A DNA stretch of 64,000 nucleotides from Claveliimonas ammoniilytica (GCF_025567415.1 NZ_JAOQJV010000001.1:62001-126000); one strand, 5' to 3'. Positions 9,376 through 17,876 are shown, counted from the first letter of the stretch. The notes: generated by a model not told the origin, from the sequence alone. Numbers and translations: made by a program.

Positions 9376-9406
9376 GTGCAATAAGCCTCCGTGTAGAAAA
9401 CTTTTT

Positions 9407-9435
9407 TTGAAAAAGCAGAATACATATGCTATCCT
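9407..9435 (+). promoter_or_regulatory. probable promoter of ispF
   Basis: TTGAAA (9407-9412), a 17-base spacer, TATCCT (9430-9435), about 70 bases before the chosen ispF start. Confidence 0.5.
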
Positions 9436-9503
9436 TTAGAAGAACCTTGCCTGCGTATACAGCAGACAGAAACTACGAAAAATATCCAGGGAGGATGATA
9501 TAT

Positions 9504-10055
9504 ATGAGAATAGGTATGGGATATGATGTCCATAAATTAGTAGAAGGAAGAGACCTGATCCTTGGCGGCGTAAAGATACCGTATGAAAAAGGACTTCTTG
9601 GTCATTCAGATGCCGATGTGCTGATCCATGCGATTATGGATGCGCTGCTTGGAGCGGCGGCACTGGGGGATATCGGGAAGCATTTCCCGGATACAGACCC
9701 GGCATATAAAGGAATCTCCAGCGTGAAGCTGTTACAGCATGTAAGAGGGCTTCTGGAAGAGCATCTCTACGTAATCGGCAATATTGATGCTACGATCATT
9801 GCACAGCGCCCGAAGATGGCACCGCATATTGAGGCAATGCGGAAAAATATTGCAGAAGCACTTGGAATTGAAGTAGACCAGATCAATATTAAGGCAACAA
9901 CCGAAGAAGGGCTCGGTTTCACCGGAACTGGGGAAGGGATATCCTCCCAGGCGATTGCAGCACTGGAAAACATCCGAGATTACAGCTATGCGGTAGGTAC
10001 TGGTGCAGAAAGCGGATGCCAGGGATGTGGCGGATGCCCGAAAGGAGCAAAATAG
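9504..10055 (+). CDS. ispF: 2-C-methyl-D-erythritol 2,4-cyclodiphosphate synthase with Cys-rich tail
   Basis: The fifth enzyme of the MEP isoprenoid pathway. Seen: the metal-binding DVH near the N-terminus (Asp8, His10), GLLGHSDADVLIHAIMDALL with the third metal histidine, DIGKHFPDTDP and the C-terminal GLGFTGTGEGISSQA. The start at 9504 is chosen because GGGAGG lies 8 bases upstream; an in-frame ATG at 9495 sits too close to it and one at 9426 has no ribosome site. At 183 residues it is about 25 longer than usual. The extra tail ends in GCQGCGGCPKG with Cys172, Cys175 and Cys178, suggesting a metal or redox site. TAG and the next ATG are directly abutted, so it is coupled to the GNAT gene. 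Confidence 0.95.
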   Translation: MRIGMGYDVHKLVEGRDLILGGVKIPYEKGLLGHSDADVLIHAIMDALLGAAALGDIGKHFPDTDPAYKGISSVKLLQHVRGLLEEHLYVIGNIDATIIAQRPKMAPHIEAMRKNIAEALGIEVDQINIKATTEEGLGFTGTGEGISSQAIAALENIRDYSYAVGTGAESGCQGCGGCPKGAK

Positions 10056-11078
10056 ATGAAAGTTAGACATTTGGAGCAGACAGAGCATGGACTTACCAGA
10101 CCGTTGTATGAAGAAGTGTTCAGTGAGGACAGTAAGCGCTTCGTAGATTATTATTATACCGAGAAAACGAAAGATAATCAGATTTATGTGGCAGAAGAGG
10201 ATGGAGGAATCCAGGCAATGCTGCATCTGAATCCGTATGAACTGAATGTAAATGGCATGAAAAAGAAGGCAAATTATATCGTGGCGGTTGCGACCAGAGA
10301 GTCATATCGGGGACGTGGCTTTATGAAAGCACTGCTAGAGACGGCGTTGAAGGATATGTATCGGGAAGGTGAGAGTTTTACCTATCTGATGCCGGCAGCA
10401 GAGGCAATCTACACGCCGCACGGATTTCGCACAGTGTATACACAGCAGTTAGAATACTGCCCGATCGGCGAAGCGGGGGATGTGACACTGGAAAATGGAA
10501 TTACCTGTCAGGTGCGTCCGGTGGCAAATCAGGATATTCCGATGCTTGTGAATGCGGAAAATGCAGCGTTGGAAGCAGAAGGCTATCAGGTATATACGCT
10601 GAAAAGCGAAATGTATTACGAGCGGCTGATGAAAGAATATGCCAGTGAGGGCGCGAAGCTGATGCTGTATTATCTGAATGGGCATCTGGTCGGAAACTGT
10701 CCGTATGTCCCGGAGCAGGAAGAGGAAGAAGCACCGAAGATTATGATCCGTATTACGGATACAAAACGGATGTTAGCATCTGTAAGCTTGCGGGAGCTTA
10801 CTGCAGTGTGCTTTCAGATTACGGATCCGATCATTGAAGAGAATAACCGTACGGTGGTAGTGACCGGTACGGAACATTCTGGCGTAATGCTGATGGACGG
10901 TAAAGAAGAGAACAGCGAGGGTACAGTGACGGTGGAAGCGCTGGGTGAATTATTGTTTGGAGTAAAGACAGTAAAAGAAATATGTCTGGAAGAAGGAGTC
11001 TCCATGTCAGATCGGATGAAGGAAGAAATGAAGAAGATTATACCATTGTCTAAGATTCGTCTGGACGAAGAGGTGTAG
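10056..11078 (+). CDS. GNAT acetyltransferase, Eis-like with C-terminal SCP2-like region
   Basis: A 340-residue protein. Residues about 20-130 are a GNAT domain (YIVAVATRESYRGRGFMKALLETAL is the acetyl-CoA loop with R-x-R-G-x-G), followed by a second half-domain and a C-terminal region (about 220-340, ending KIIPLSKIRLDEEV) resembling the sterol-carrier fold of the Eis/DUF4111-like group. The substrate is unknown; Eis relatives acetylate amines, including aminoglycosides, but nothing here proves that. It starts immediately after the ispF stop using AAAGGAG inside the ispF end, so the two are translationally coupled. Confidence 0.8.
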   Translation: MKVRHLEQTEHGLTRPLYEEVFSEDSKRFVDYYYTEKTKDNQIYVAEEDGGIQAMLHLNPYELNVNGMKKKANYIVAVATRESYRGRGFMKALLETALKDMYREGESFTYLMPAAEAIYTPHGFRTVYTQQLEYCPIGEAGDVTLENGITCQVRPVANQDIPMLVNAENAALEAEGYQVYTLKSEMYYERLMKEYASEGAKLMLYYLNGHLVGNCPYVPEQEEEEAPKIMIRITDTKRMLASVSLRELTAVCFQITDPIIEENNRTVVVTGTEHSGVMLMDGKEENSEGTVTVEALGELLFGVKTVKEICLEEGVSMSDRMKEEMKKIIPLSKIRLDEEV

Positions 11079-11086
11079 CAGAAAAC

Positions 11087-11142
11087 AGAAGCGTGCGGAA
11101 ATATTCTTTAGAAAATCTTTGGAAATTCCGAACGCTTCTTTT
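11087..11142 (+). terminator. terminator after the ispF/GNAT unit
   Basis: Arms AGAAGCGTGCGGAA and TTCCGAACGCTTCT with a 25-base A/T-rich loop, followed by TTT. Confidence 0.6.
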
Positions 11143-11194
11143 AAGAATGAATCCCTATACTAAAGGCGTAGATGAAACAGGAGGCTGAATTGGA

Positions 11195-11908
11195 ATGAGT
11201 GGAACATATAATCATGTATTGATTGTGGAGGATGACAAGGAAATACGGGAAGGAATTAAGATATATCTAAAGAGCCAGGGTTATCAGGTATATCAGGCGA
11301 CGGACGGCGTGGAAGGACTGGAAGTGATTGACCAGGAAGAGATTCATCTGGCGATCGTAGATATCATGATGCCGAGGATGGATGGAATCACCATGACAGC
11401 AAAGCTGCGGGAAAAATATGACTTTCCGGTTATCTTTCTTTCTGCCAAGTCAGAAGAAGTAGATAAGATTCTGGGACTGAACATGGGAGCCGATGACTAT
11501 GTGACGAAGCCATTTACCCCAATGGAACTGCTCGCCAGGGTGAACTCTCAGCTCCGCAGGTACAGCAGATTTATGGAACGACTCGGTGCAAAAGAACAGC
11601 AGGAGCATGTGTATACGGTAGGAGGTCTGGAACTCAATGAGGACACCGTGGAAGTAACAGTGGATGGCGAATCGGTGAAAATGACTCCCATTGAGTATAA
11701 GATTTTGCTGCTGTTGATGAAGAATCCGGGAAGAGTGTTTTCAGCAGACGAGATCTATGAGCGAGTCTGGAATGAAAGAGCGATCAATACGGATACAATC
11801 ATGGTCCATGTCCGCAATATCCGGGAGAAGATTGAGATCAATCCAAGAGAGCCTAAATATTTAAAGGTGGTGTGGGGAGTTGGATACAAAATTGAAAAAC
11901 AGGCATAA
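11195..11908 (+). CDS. OmpR/PhoB-family response regulator (VanR-like)
   Basis: A 237-residue regulator. The receiver domain (about 1-120) has the acidic pair VEDDKE, phospho-acceptor Asp56 in AIVDIMMPRMDG, Thr/Ser in FLSAK and Lys in DDYVTKPF. The C-terminal winged helix (about 140-235) has MTPIEYKILLLLMKNPGRVFSADEIYERVW and MVHVRNIREKIE. It overlaps the histidine kinase gene by 29 bases, so the pair forms one two-component system. The composition resembles VanR/VanS-type pairs, but no resistance or cell-wall genes are next to it. Confidence 0.95.
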   Translation: MSGTYNHVLIVEDDKEIREGIKIYLKSQGYQVYQATDGVEGLEVIDQEEIHLAIVDIMMPRMDGITMTAKLREKYDFPVIFLSAKSEEVDKILGLNMGADDYVTKPFTPMELLARVNSQLRRYSRFMERLGAKEQQEHVYTVGGLELNEDTVEVTVDGESVKMTPIEYKILLLLMKNPGRVFSADEIYERVWNERAINTDTIMVHVRNIREKIEINPREPKYLKVVWGVGYKIEKQA

Positions 11909-13424
11909 ATTATTTGTGGTAGTATGGGTGCTTTTTGCACTTTGTTTCGCTGCTAATCTCAATAACATGTATATGACTACGTCAGAAGCGGCAAACGAGG
12001 TGGCGGCAGAAATGGTAGCAATGGCAGTGGCTGCATGGATATTTCCGATGTTCCGATTTTTTGAGACGGGCAATGAAAAAATATTTTATGCGCCTCTTGA
12101 ACTGGTAATCCTTGTTGGATCCATTGCTGTGGGAACCAGCGTGTTCGGAGGACTTCCATGGCTGATGTCAATGCGGGAGGATGGAACTGGAAAAATGCTG
12201 TGGGGCATGGCTGTTATCGCAGCCGCTTACTGGTGTTCTGGCTGTGTGCGCCAGGTCTATGTGATGGGAGTTTCGGCTTATGTGAAAGAACGGGTGCTTC
12301 TGGTGCGCTATGGGAAACAGATTCCGGGATGGTGCAGCAAGACGATAAAAAAAGCACAGAAAGGGATAGAGAAAGTATATCATTCCTTTGATAATATTGA
12401 TTTCACCGACCGGAATAATAAAACAATACTGAAAATCGTGCTGATCAATGCGCTGATTCTGACGGTAATTACCGTATTGTGGTTCTATGGAATCGTAGCA
12501 GTTGTGATTTATTCAATCATATTATTCTTCATTTTGCGTAAGTATTTTAACGATCTGAAGGATAAATATGCATTGCTGTTAAATGCGACCAATCAGATGG
12601 CAGAAGGTAACCTGAATGTAGAAGTGACCGATGATCTGGGTGTGTTTAATCCATTTAAGAAAGAACTGGAGAAAATTCAAGATGGTTACCAGAAAGCGGT
12701 AGACAAAGAGGTGAAAAGCCAGAAGATGAAGACGGAACTGATCACGAATATGTCGCATGATCTCAAGACTCCGCTGACCGCGATTATTACCTATGTGGAT
12801 CTTCTGAAACTGGAAAAGGATGAGGAGAAGCGGAAAGAGTATATCCAGATACTGGAAAAGAAATCTCTGCGCCTGAAGGTGCTGATCGAGGATCTGTTCG
12901 AGATCAGTAAAGCAACCAGCCAGACGGTAATTCTCAACAAGATGGATGTGGACGTGGTAAATCTGTTTAAACAGGTAAAGCTGGAGTTGGACAGCAGATT
13001 TGAAGAAGCAAAACTGAGCTTTCGCTGTACCTGGCCGGAGGAAAAGCTGATCTGTGAACTGGACAGTCAGAAGACGTACCGCATCTTTGAAAATCTGCTG
13101 GTGAATATTTCCAAATATGCCATGCACGGAACCAGAGTATATACGAAGGTATGCCGGGAAGACAATGAAGCTGTGATTCAGCTTCTCAATGTGTCTGCGG
13201 CAGAGATAACGGTAAAGGCAGAAGATCTGACAGAGCGTTTTGTGCGGGGGGATGTATCCCGCAATACAGAAGGCTCCGGACTTGGACTTGCGATTGCCAG
13301 AAGCTTCACCGAATTACAGCAGGGAACCTTCCATTTGACGATAGAAGGAGATATGTTTAAAGTGGAAGTCAGATTTCCACTTAAAGCGGTTAAAAATGTT
13401 GACAATTCGCCGGAATTCGCATAA
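11880..13424 (+). CDS. sensor histidine kinase (VanS-like)
   Basis: About 514 residues. Four or more membrane segments occupy roughly residues 10-235 (two clear ones around 180-225), then a HAMP-like linker, the HisKA box NMSHDLKTPLTAIITYVD with phospho-acceptor His near 293, the N box LLVNISKYAM, and the ATP lid GSGLGLAIARSFTELQQG. Its partner is the overlapping response regulator. The start is uncertain: TTG at 11880 has AAGGTGG 9 bases upstream, and TTG at 11892 is the alternative; no ATG occurs before the first membrane segment. Its 3' end contains the promoter of the next transcript. Confidence 0.93.
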   Translation: MDTKLKNRHKLFVVVWVLFALCFAANLNNMYMTTSEAANEVAAEMVAMAVAAWIFPMFRFFETGNEKIFYAPLELVILVGSIAVGTSVFGGLPWLMSMREDGTGKMLWGMAVIAAAYWCSGCVRQVYVMGVSAYVKERVLLVRYGKQIPGWCSKTIKKAQKGIEKVYHSFDNIDFTDRNNKTILKIVLINALILTVITVLWFYGIVAVVIYSIILFFILRKYFNDLKDKYALLLNATNQMAEGNLNVEVTDDLGVFNPFKKELEKIQDGYQKAVDKEVKSQKMKTELITNMSHDLKTPLTAIITYVDLLKLEKDEEKRKEYIQILEKKSLRLKVLIEDLFEISKATSQTVILNKMDVDVVNLFKQVKLELDSRFEEAKLSFRCTWPEEKLICELDSQKTYRIFENLLVNISKYAMHGTRVYTKVCREDNEAVIQLLNVSAAEITVKAEDLTERFVRGDVSRNTEGSGLGLAIARSFTELQQGTFHLTIEGDMFKVEVRFPLKAVKNVDNSPEFA

Positions 13425-13427
13425 GAT
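13399..13427 (+). promoter_or_regulatory. promoter of the cysteine T-box/cysE operon
   Basis: TTGACA (13399-13404), 17 bases, TAAGAT (13422-13427). The -35 lies inside the end of the histidine kinase gene. Confidence 0.75.
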
Positions 13428-13433
13428 ATAATC

Positions 13434-13722
13434 TATATGAGAAAGACGCAGAACGAAGAGAGTAAGAAATGGCGGAACTGGCAGAGAGGGATTGTCACCG
13501 GCTGTAAGCAGTCCTGAGGGAAGTGTTTCTGAAGTGCATTCGGGAGTCGGTCTGGTGAACCATTGTCTGTGAGTCAATTATTAGCCGGGCACGTAAGACG
13601 CACGTTACGCGTACAGGAGTGGAGAATCAGACAGATACGAAAAGTGTCAGAGGTCGGGTTCTCTATAAGAGTGGAACCGCGGAGTTAAGCTTCGTCTCTT
13701 TATATAAGAGACGGAGCTTTTA
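13434..13722 (+). promoter_or_regulatory. T-box riboswitch, cysteine type
   Basis: A T-box leader. In stem I the likely specifier triplet is TGC (13535-13537) in the context GAAG-TGC-ATTC. The conserved T-box sequence GAGTGGAACCGCGG lies at 13669-13682. The terminator has arms 13687-13700 and about 13706-13720, then TTTT. Uncharged tRNA would bind and favour the antiterminator. The TGGA in the T-box would pair with a discriminator U, the base found in tRNA-Cys, which agrees with the Cys specifier and with the downstream cysE and cysS genes. Confidence 0.9.
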
Positions 13723-13815
13723 TTTGTATCGCGACGAGTCAAAGTCCTAGCTTGCTAAGGACCTTGACGACCGCGTACAATCTCGGAATGTGCCTTTTGG
13801 TACTTCCGATGATTT
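13723..13815. repeat. 93-nt two-hairpin intergenic repeat, copy A
   Basis: It matches positions 39035-39127 without gaps, with 7 differences in 93. Hairpin 1 (13738-13768) has arms GTCAAAGTCCT and AGGACCTTGAC. Hairpin 2 (13783-13809) has arms TCGGAA...GTGCC and GGTAC...TTCCGA around TTTT. The copy lies between the T-box terminator and cysE, so it is in the untranslated leader of cysE. A further unrelated hairpin (13818-13850, GTTCAGA/TCTGAAC) follows. The function is unknown; it looks like a dispersed repeat family. Confidence 0.75.
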
Positions 13816-13902
13816 ACGTTCAGAACAGCATTTTGGAAGTGGCTCTGAACAGATATAATAACATGCGGACTGCTTTAGTGTGAATGAAAAGGAGAGGTTT
13901 GT

Positions 13903-14601
13903 ATGGGAGCGTTATCCTATATACAGGAAGAGATAAATGTGATCAGGGAGAGAGATCCCGCGATCAAGTCCAATATGGAAGTATTTCTTTATCCAAGTTT
14001 CAAAGTGATATTGAGTTACAGGATCGCACATAAGCTGTATCTCGGTAAGCATTATTTTCTGGCAAGATGGATTTCCCAGAGAGCTACCAGAAAGACGGGT
14101 ATTGAAATCCATCCGGGAGCAACTATCGGCAAGGGGTTATTTATTGACCACGGAAGTGGTGTGATCATCGGAGAGACAGCAGAACTTGGTGATAATGTAA
14201 CATTGTATCAGGGGGTAACTCTTGGCGGTACCGGCAAGGAACAGGGCAAGCGTCATCCTACCCTGAAGGATAATGTCATGGTCAGTGCCGGAGCAAAGGT
14301 GCTTGGATCATTTACCATAGGAGAGAATTCGAAGATCGGAGCAGGATCTGTGGTGTTGAATGAAGTGCCGCCAAATTGTACTGTGGTTGGTGTTCCGGGA
14401 CGTATCGTGAAGATGGGTAATCTGAAGATCCCGAGAGCGGATATGGATCAGATACATCTTCCGGATCCGGTTACCAGCGATATCAGCCAGCTGCAGCGGG
14501 ACAATATTATGCTAAAAGAACGAGTCAGTGAACTGGAAAAAGAACTGAGAAAGAATAATAAAGATAAAGCAAAAAAGGAGAAGAAGAATGAGACTGTATA
14601 A
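13903..14601 (+). CDS. cysE: serine O-acetyltransferase
   Basis: A 232-residue serine acetyltransferase: L-serine plus acetyl-CoA gives O-acetylserine, the first committed step of cysteine synthesis. The hexapeptide-repeat left-handed beta helix is clear: IEIHPGATIGKGLFIDHGSGVIIGETA, the loop GGTGKEQGKRHPTL and AGAKVLGSFTIGENSKIGAGSVV. The C-terminal 50 residues are charged and probably coiled coil (LKERVSELEKELRKNN), longer than the short Cys-inhibited tail of enterobacterial CysE. GGAGAGG precedes the ATG. It is the first gene after the Cys T-box and overlaps cysS by 14 bases. Confidence 0.96.
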   Translation: MGALSYIQEEINVIRERDPAIKSNMEVFLYPSFKVILSYRIAHKLYLGKHYFLARWISQRATRKTGIEIHPGATIGKGLFIDHGSGVIIGETAELGDNVTLYQGVTLGGTGKEQGKRHPTLKDNVMVSAGAKVLGSFTIGENSKIGAGSVVLNEVPPNCTVVGVPGRIVKMGNLKIPRADMDQIHLPDPVTSDISQLQRDNIMLKERVSELEKELRKNNKDKAKKEKKNETV

Positions 14602-15994
14602 TACTATGAGCAAAAGAAAAGAAGAATTTGTACCGGTCGAAGAAGGTAAAGTAAGGATGTATGTCTGCGGACCAACCGTATACAACTTTATTCATATCGG
14701 TAATGCAAGACCAATGATCGTGTTCGACACTGTGCGCAGATACTTTGAATACAAAGGATATGATGTGAACTATGTATCCAACTTCACAGATGTAGATGAT
14801 AAGATCATCAAGAAAGCGATCGAAGAAGGTGTTCCGGCAGAGGAGATTTCTCAGCGTTATATCGCGGAGTGCAAGAAAGATATGGATGGCATGAATATTG
14901 AGCCTGCTACTACTAATCCGCTGGCTACACAGGAAATTGACGGAATGATCGATATGATCAGCACTCTGATTGAGAAAGGCTATGCATATGAGAAGAACGG
15001 AACCGTATACTTCCGTACCAGACAGTTCAAAGATTATGGCAAATTATCTCATAAGAATCTGGATGATCTGCGTTCCGGTAATCGCGCCCTGCTGGTAAGC
15101 GGTGAGGACGAGAAGGAAGATCCGTTGGATTTCGTACTCTGGAAACCAAAGAAAGAAGGCGAGCCTGCATGGGAGTCGCCATGGAGTGATGGACGTCCGG
15201 GATGGCATATCGAATGCTCTGTAATGTCAAAAAAATATCTGGGCGAGCAGATCGACATTCACGCTGGTGGTGAAGACCTGGTATTTCCACATCATGAGAA
15301 TGAAATCGCACAGAGCGAGGCTTGCAACGGCAAAGAATTTGCCAAATACTGGATGCACAATGCATTTCTGAACATTGATAACCACAAGATGAGTAAATCT
15401 CTCGGCAACTTCCGTACAGTCCGTGAGATCAGCGAGCAGTATGATCTGCAAATACTTCGCTTCTTTATGTTGAGTGCACATTACAGAAGTCCGCTGAACT
15501 TCAGTGCAGAACTGATGGAGGCATCTAAGAATGGGCTGGAGCGTATCCAGAATGCGGCTGATAACCTCCGCTATATGATGGAACAGGCAAAAGAAGAATC
15601 CATGACGGATGCTGAAAAAGATAATCTGGCTAAGACAAAAGAATTCGTAACTGCATTTGAAACTGCAATGGAAGATGATTTCAACACAGCAGATGCAATC
15701 GCAGCAATCTTTGATCTTGTTAAATATGCTAATACAACAGCCACAGCAGAAGGCTCAAGGGAATATGCAAAAGCACTTTATGACCTGCTTGTAAAACTTA
15801 CTGATGTACTGGGACTTATTGTTGACAAGAAGGAAGAAATACTGGATGATGAGATTGAAGCACTGATCGCAGAGCGTCAGGCAGCAAGAAAAGAGAAGAA
15901 CTTTGCAAGAGCCGATGAGATCCGTGATGAACTGGCGGCAAAAGGAATTGTACTTCTGGATACCAGAGAAGGAGTAAAATGGAAAAAAGCATAA
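14588..15994 (+). CDS. cysS: cysteinyl-tRNA synthetase
   Basis: A 468-residue class I synthetase that charges tRNA-Cys. Seen: the zinc cysteine and HIGH-equivalent in YVCGPTVYNFIHIGNARP, WHIECSVM with the second zinc cysteine, HAGGEDLVFPHHENEIAQ with zinc His/Glu ligands, and the KMSKS loop KMSKSLGNF. It overlaps cysE upstream and the mini-RNase III gene downstream (16 bases). The leader places it under control of its own tRNA's charging state. Confidence 0.98.
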   Translation: MRLYNTMSKRKEEFVPVEEGKVRMYVCGPTVYNFIHIGNARPMIVFDTVRRYFEYKGYDVNYVSNFTDVDDKIIKKAIEEGVPAEEISQRYIAECKKDMDGMNIEPATTNPLATQEIDGMIDMISTLIEKGYAYEKNGTVYFRTRQFKDYGKLSHKNLDDLRSGNRALLVSGEDEKEDPLDFVLWKPKKEGEPAWESPWSDGRPGWHIECSVMSKKYLGEQIDIHAGGEDLVFPHHENEIAQSEACNGKEFAKYWMHNAFLNIDNHKMSKSLGNFRTVREISEQYDLQILRFFMLSAHYRSPLNFSAELMEASKNGLERIQNAADNLRYMMEQAKEESMTDAEKDNLAKTKEFVTAFETAMEDDFNTADAIAAIFDLVKYANTTATAEGSREYAKALYDLLVKLTDVLGLIVDKKEEILDDEIEALIAERQAARKEKNFARADEIRDELAAKGIVLLDTREGVKWKKA

Positions 15995-16434
15995 AGTGGG
16001 ATTTTGATACTTGTATGCAGGAGATGTTTCAGATGCAGGAGGTGGAGGCGGAGACCTATTCACCTCTTGCATTGGCATATATCGGGGACTGCATATTTGA
16101 TTTAGTGATTAAGAACCTGGTACTGAACCGGGGCAATAAACAGGTGAAAAAGCTCCACAAGGAGACCAGTCAGATCGTACAGGCATCCAGTCAGTCGAAA
16201 ATGATGCGTGTGCTGCAGGACGAACTGACGGAAGAGGAGCATCAGATCTATAAGCGCGGACGTAATTCCAAGACGATCAGTCCGGCAAAGAATCAGTCTG
16301 TGACAGATTACAGACGCGCCACCGGATTTGAAGCACTTATGGGATATCTCTATCTGCAGCGCAGATATGAGAGGATGCTGGAACTGATTAAAATGGGACT
16401 GGACAGTCTGGATAACAATGAGGAGCAGTCATGA
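15979..16434 (+). CDS. mrnC: mini-ribonuclease III
   Basis: A 151-residue protein with only the RNase III catalytic domain and no dsRNA-binding domain. MrnC matures the ends of 23S rRNA in Firmicutes. Seen: LALAYIGDCIFDLVIKN, the family form of the first signature with acidic Asp, then QSKMM, and TDYRRATGFEALMGYLYL, the second acidic site. GAAGGAG inside the end of cysS serves its ATG, and it overlaps the next gene by 4 bases. Position after cysS matches Bacillus and clostridial gene order. Confidence 0.95.
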   Translation: MEKSIKWDFDTCMQEMFQMQEVEAETYSPLALAYIGDCIFDLVIKNLVLNRGNKQVKKLHKETSQIVQASSQSKMMRVLQDELTEEEHQIYKRGRNSKTISPAKNQSVTDYRRATGFEALMGYLYLQRRYERMLELIKMGLDSLDNNEEQS

Positions 16435-17195
16435 AAGAAATGAATGAGAATTATGAAGAGAGTAAGAGTCTCGTAATAGAAGGAAGAAATGCAGTGTTGG
16501 AAGCACTGCGTTCCGGCAAGCCGATGGATAAGCTGTATGTACTGGATGGATGCCAGGACGGTCCGATCCGTACAATCGTGCGTGAGGCGAAGAAGCATGA
16601 TGTGATCCTGCAGTTTGTTACAAAGGAACGCCTGAATCAGCTTTCAGAGACCGGAAAGCATCAGGGCGTGATTGCACATGCGGCAGCTTATGAGTATGCG
16701 CAGGTAGAAGATATGTTGGAACTTGCAAAGAGTCGTGGCGAAGATCCGTTCATTTTCCTGTTGGATAATATTGAAGATCCTCATAATCTGGGCGCAATCA
16801 TTCGTACAGCTAATCTGGCGGGAGCACATGGAGTGATCATTCCGAAACGCAGAGCGGTAGGACTTACTGCGACAGTAGCGAGAACATCAGCGGGAGCACT
16901 GAATTATACGCCGGTTGCCCGTGTGACCAATCTGAAGAAGACGGTAGAAGATCTGAAGAAGCAGGGACTGTGGTTCGTATGTGCGGATATGGATGGTACG
17001 GTGATGTACGACCTGGATCTGAAAGGACCGATCGGTCTTGTAATCGGCAATGAAGGCGAAGGTGTCAGCCGTTTGATGAAAGAAAATTGTGATTTTGTTG
17101 CAGGTATACCGATGAAAGGTGATATTGATTCTCTGAATGCATCGGTGGCGGCAGGCGTGCTGGCTTATGAGATTGTCAGACAGAGATTGGGATAG
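16431..17195 (+). CDS. rlmB: 23S rRNA 2'-O-methyltransferase, TrmH/RlmB family
   Basis: A 254-residue SPOUT methyltransferase. N-terminal substrate-binding domain: VIEGRNAVLEALRSGKPMDKLYV. The knotted SAM-binding domain has DNIEDPHNLGAIIRTANLAGAHGVI, VARTSAGALNYTPV, IGLVIGNEGEGVSRL and IPMKGDIDSLNASVAAGVLAYE, which are motifs 1-3 of the family. It methylates G2251-equivalent of 23S rRNA in E. coli. The first ATG overlaps the mrnC stop (ATGA); MNENYEESK at 16440 is an alternative start. Confidence 0.93.
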   Translation: MKEMNENYEESKSLVIEGRNAVLEALRSGKPMDKLYVLDGCQDGPIRTIVREAKKHDVILQFVTKERLNQLSETGKHQGVIAHAAAYEYAQVEDMLELAKSRGEDPFIFLLDNIEDPHNLGAIIRTANLAGAHGVIIPKRRAVGLTATVARTSAGALNYTPVARVTNLKKTVEDLKKQGLWFVCADMDGTVMYDLDLKGPIGLVIGNEGEGVSRLMKENCDFVAGIPMKGDIDSLNASVAAGVLAYEIVRQRLG

Positions 17196-17239
17196 AGATT
17201 CAGAATGAGACTTAAATTTTAATAAGAACAGGAGCAGTT

Positions 17240-17851
17240 ATGGGCACGTCAAACTATGAGCAACTGACAGATGAGCAGCTGATTCGCAATCTTCGAGATG
17301 GTGATAAGAAGATTATGGATTATATCATGGAAAAGTATAAAAACGTAGTGCGCAAAGAAGCGAAAGCAATGTATCTGATTGGCGGAGAGAATGATGATCT
17401 GATCCAGGAAGGGATGATCGGTCTGTTTAAAGCGGTACGTGATTATGATACGGAGCAGGAAGTGCCCTTTGGAAGTTTTGCCAGACTGTGCATCCGAAGA
17501 CAGATGTACAGCGCGGCAAAAGCTTCCGGTCGGAAGAAGCATATACCGCTTAATTCCTATGTGTCTTTTTACGAAGAAGCGGAACAGGGAGGCAGAGAGT
17601 ATGTGCTGGATACTATTGAAGCGGGTGTGGAGAGCAATCCGGAGCATGCGATGATCATGCAGGAATCCATGAACCGCATCGGAGAGGAACTGGAAGAGAG
17701 TTTGAGTGATCTGGAAAGCAGAGTGCTGTATCTGCATCTTCTTGGAACGGATTATAAGACGATCGCAGGGCTTCTCAAGAAGAGCCCCAAAACCATAGAT
17801 AATGCATTACAGAGAATCAAAAACAAAGCCGGGAAGATTCTGAATAAGTAA
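17240..17851 (+). CDS. sigH: RNA polymerase sigma-H factor (sporulation/transition phase)
   Basis: A 203-residue sigma-70 family factor. Region 2: DDLIQEGMIGLFKAVRDYD and FGSFARLCIRRQMYSA. Region 4: LSDLESRVLYLHLLGTDYKTIAGLLKKSPKTIDNALQRIKNKAGKIL. Length, sequence and location after cysE-cysS-mrnC-rlmB identify it as Spo0H/SigH, which turns on early sporulation genes. AGGAG precedes the ATG. The last codons form the 5' arm of the terminator. The small NYN-domain gene (yacP/rae1) often found between rlmB and sigH is absent here. Confidence 0.93.
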   Translation: MGTSNYEQLTDEQLIRNLRDGDKKIMDYIMEKYKNVVRKEAKAMYLIGGENDDLIQEGMIGLFKAVRDYDTEQEVPFGSFARLCIRRQMYSAAKASGRKKHIPLNSYVSFYEEAEQGGREYVLDTIEAGVESNPEHAMIMQESMNRIGEELEESLSDLESRVLYLHLLGTDYKTIAGLLKKSPKTIDNALQRIKNKAGKILNK

Positions 17852-17870
17852 GAATCTTCCCGGCTTCTTT
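17828..17870. terminator. bidirectional terminator between sigH and tRNA-Thr
   Basis: A perfect 14-bp stem (GCCGGGAAGATTCT / AGAATCTTCCCGGC) with the sigH stop codon in the loop. TTCTTTT follows on the + strand; TTTGTTTTTG follows on the - strand, so it also ends the convergent tRNA-Thr transcript. Confidence 0.85.
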
Positions 17871-17876
17871 TCTCTA

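Noticed and set aside
12579..13127. 182-codon minus-strand frame inside the histidine kinase gene
   Set aside because: It lies wholly antisense to a clear kinase domain, shows no family motif and has no ribosome site.
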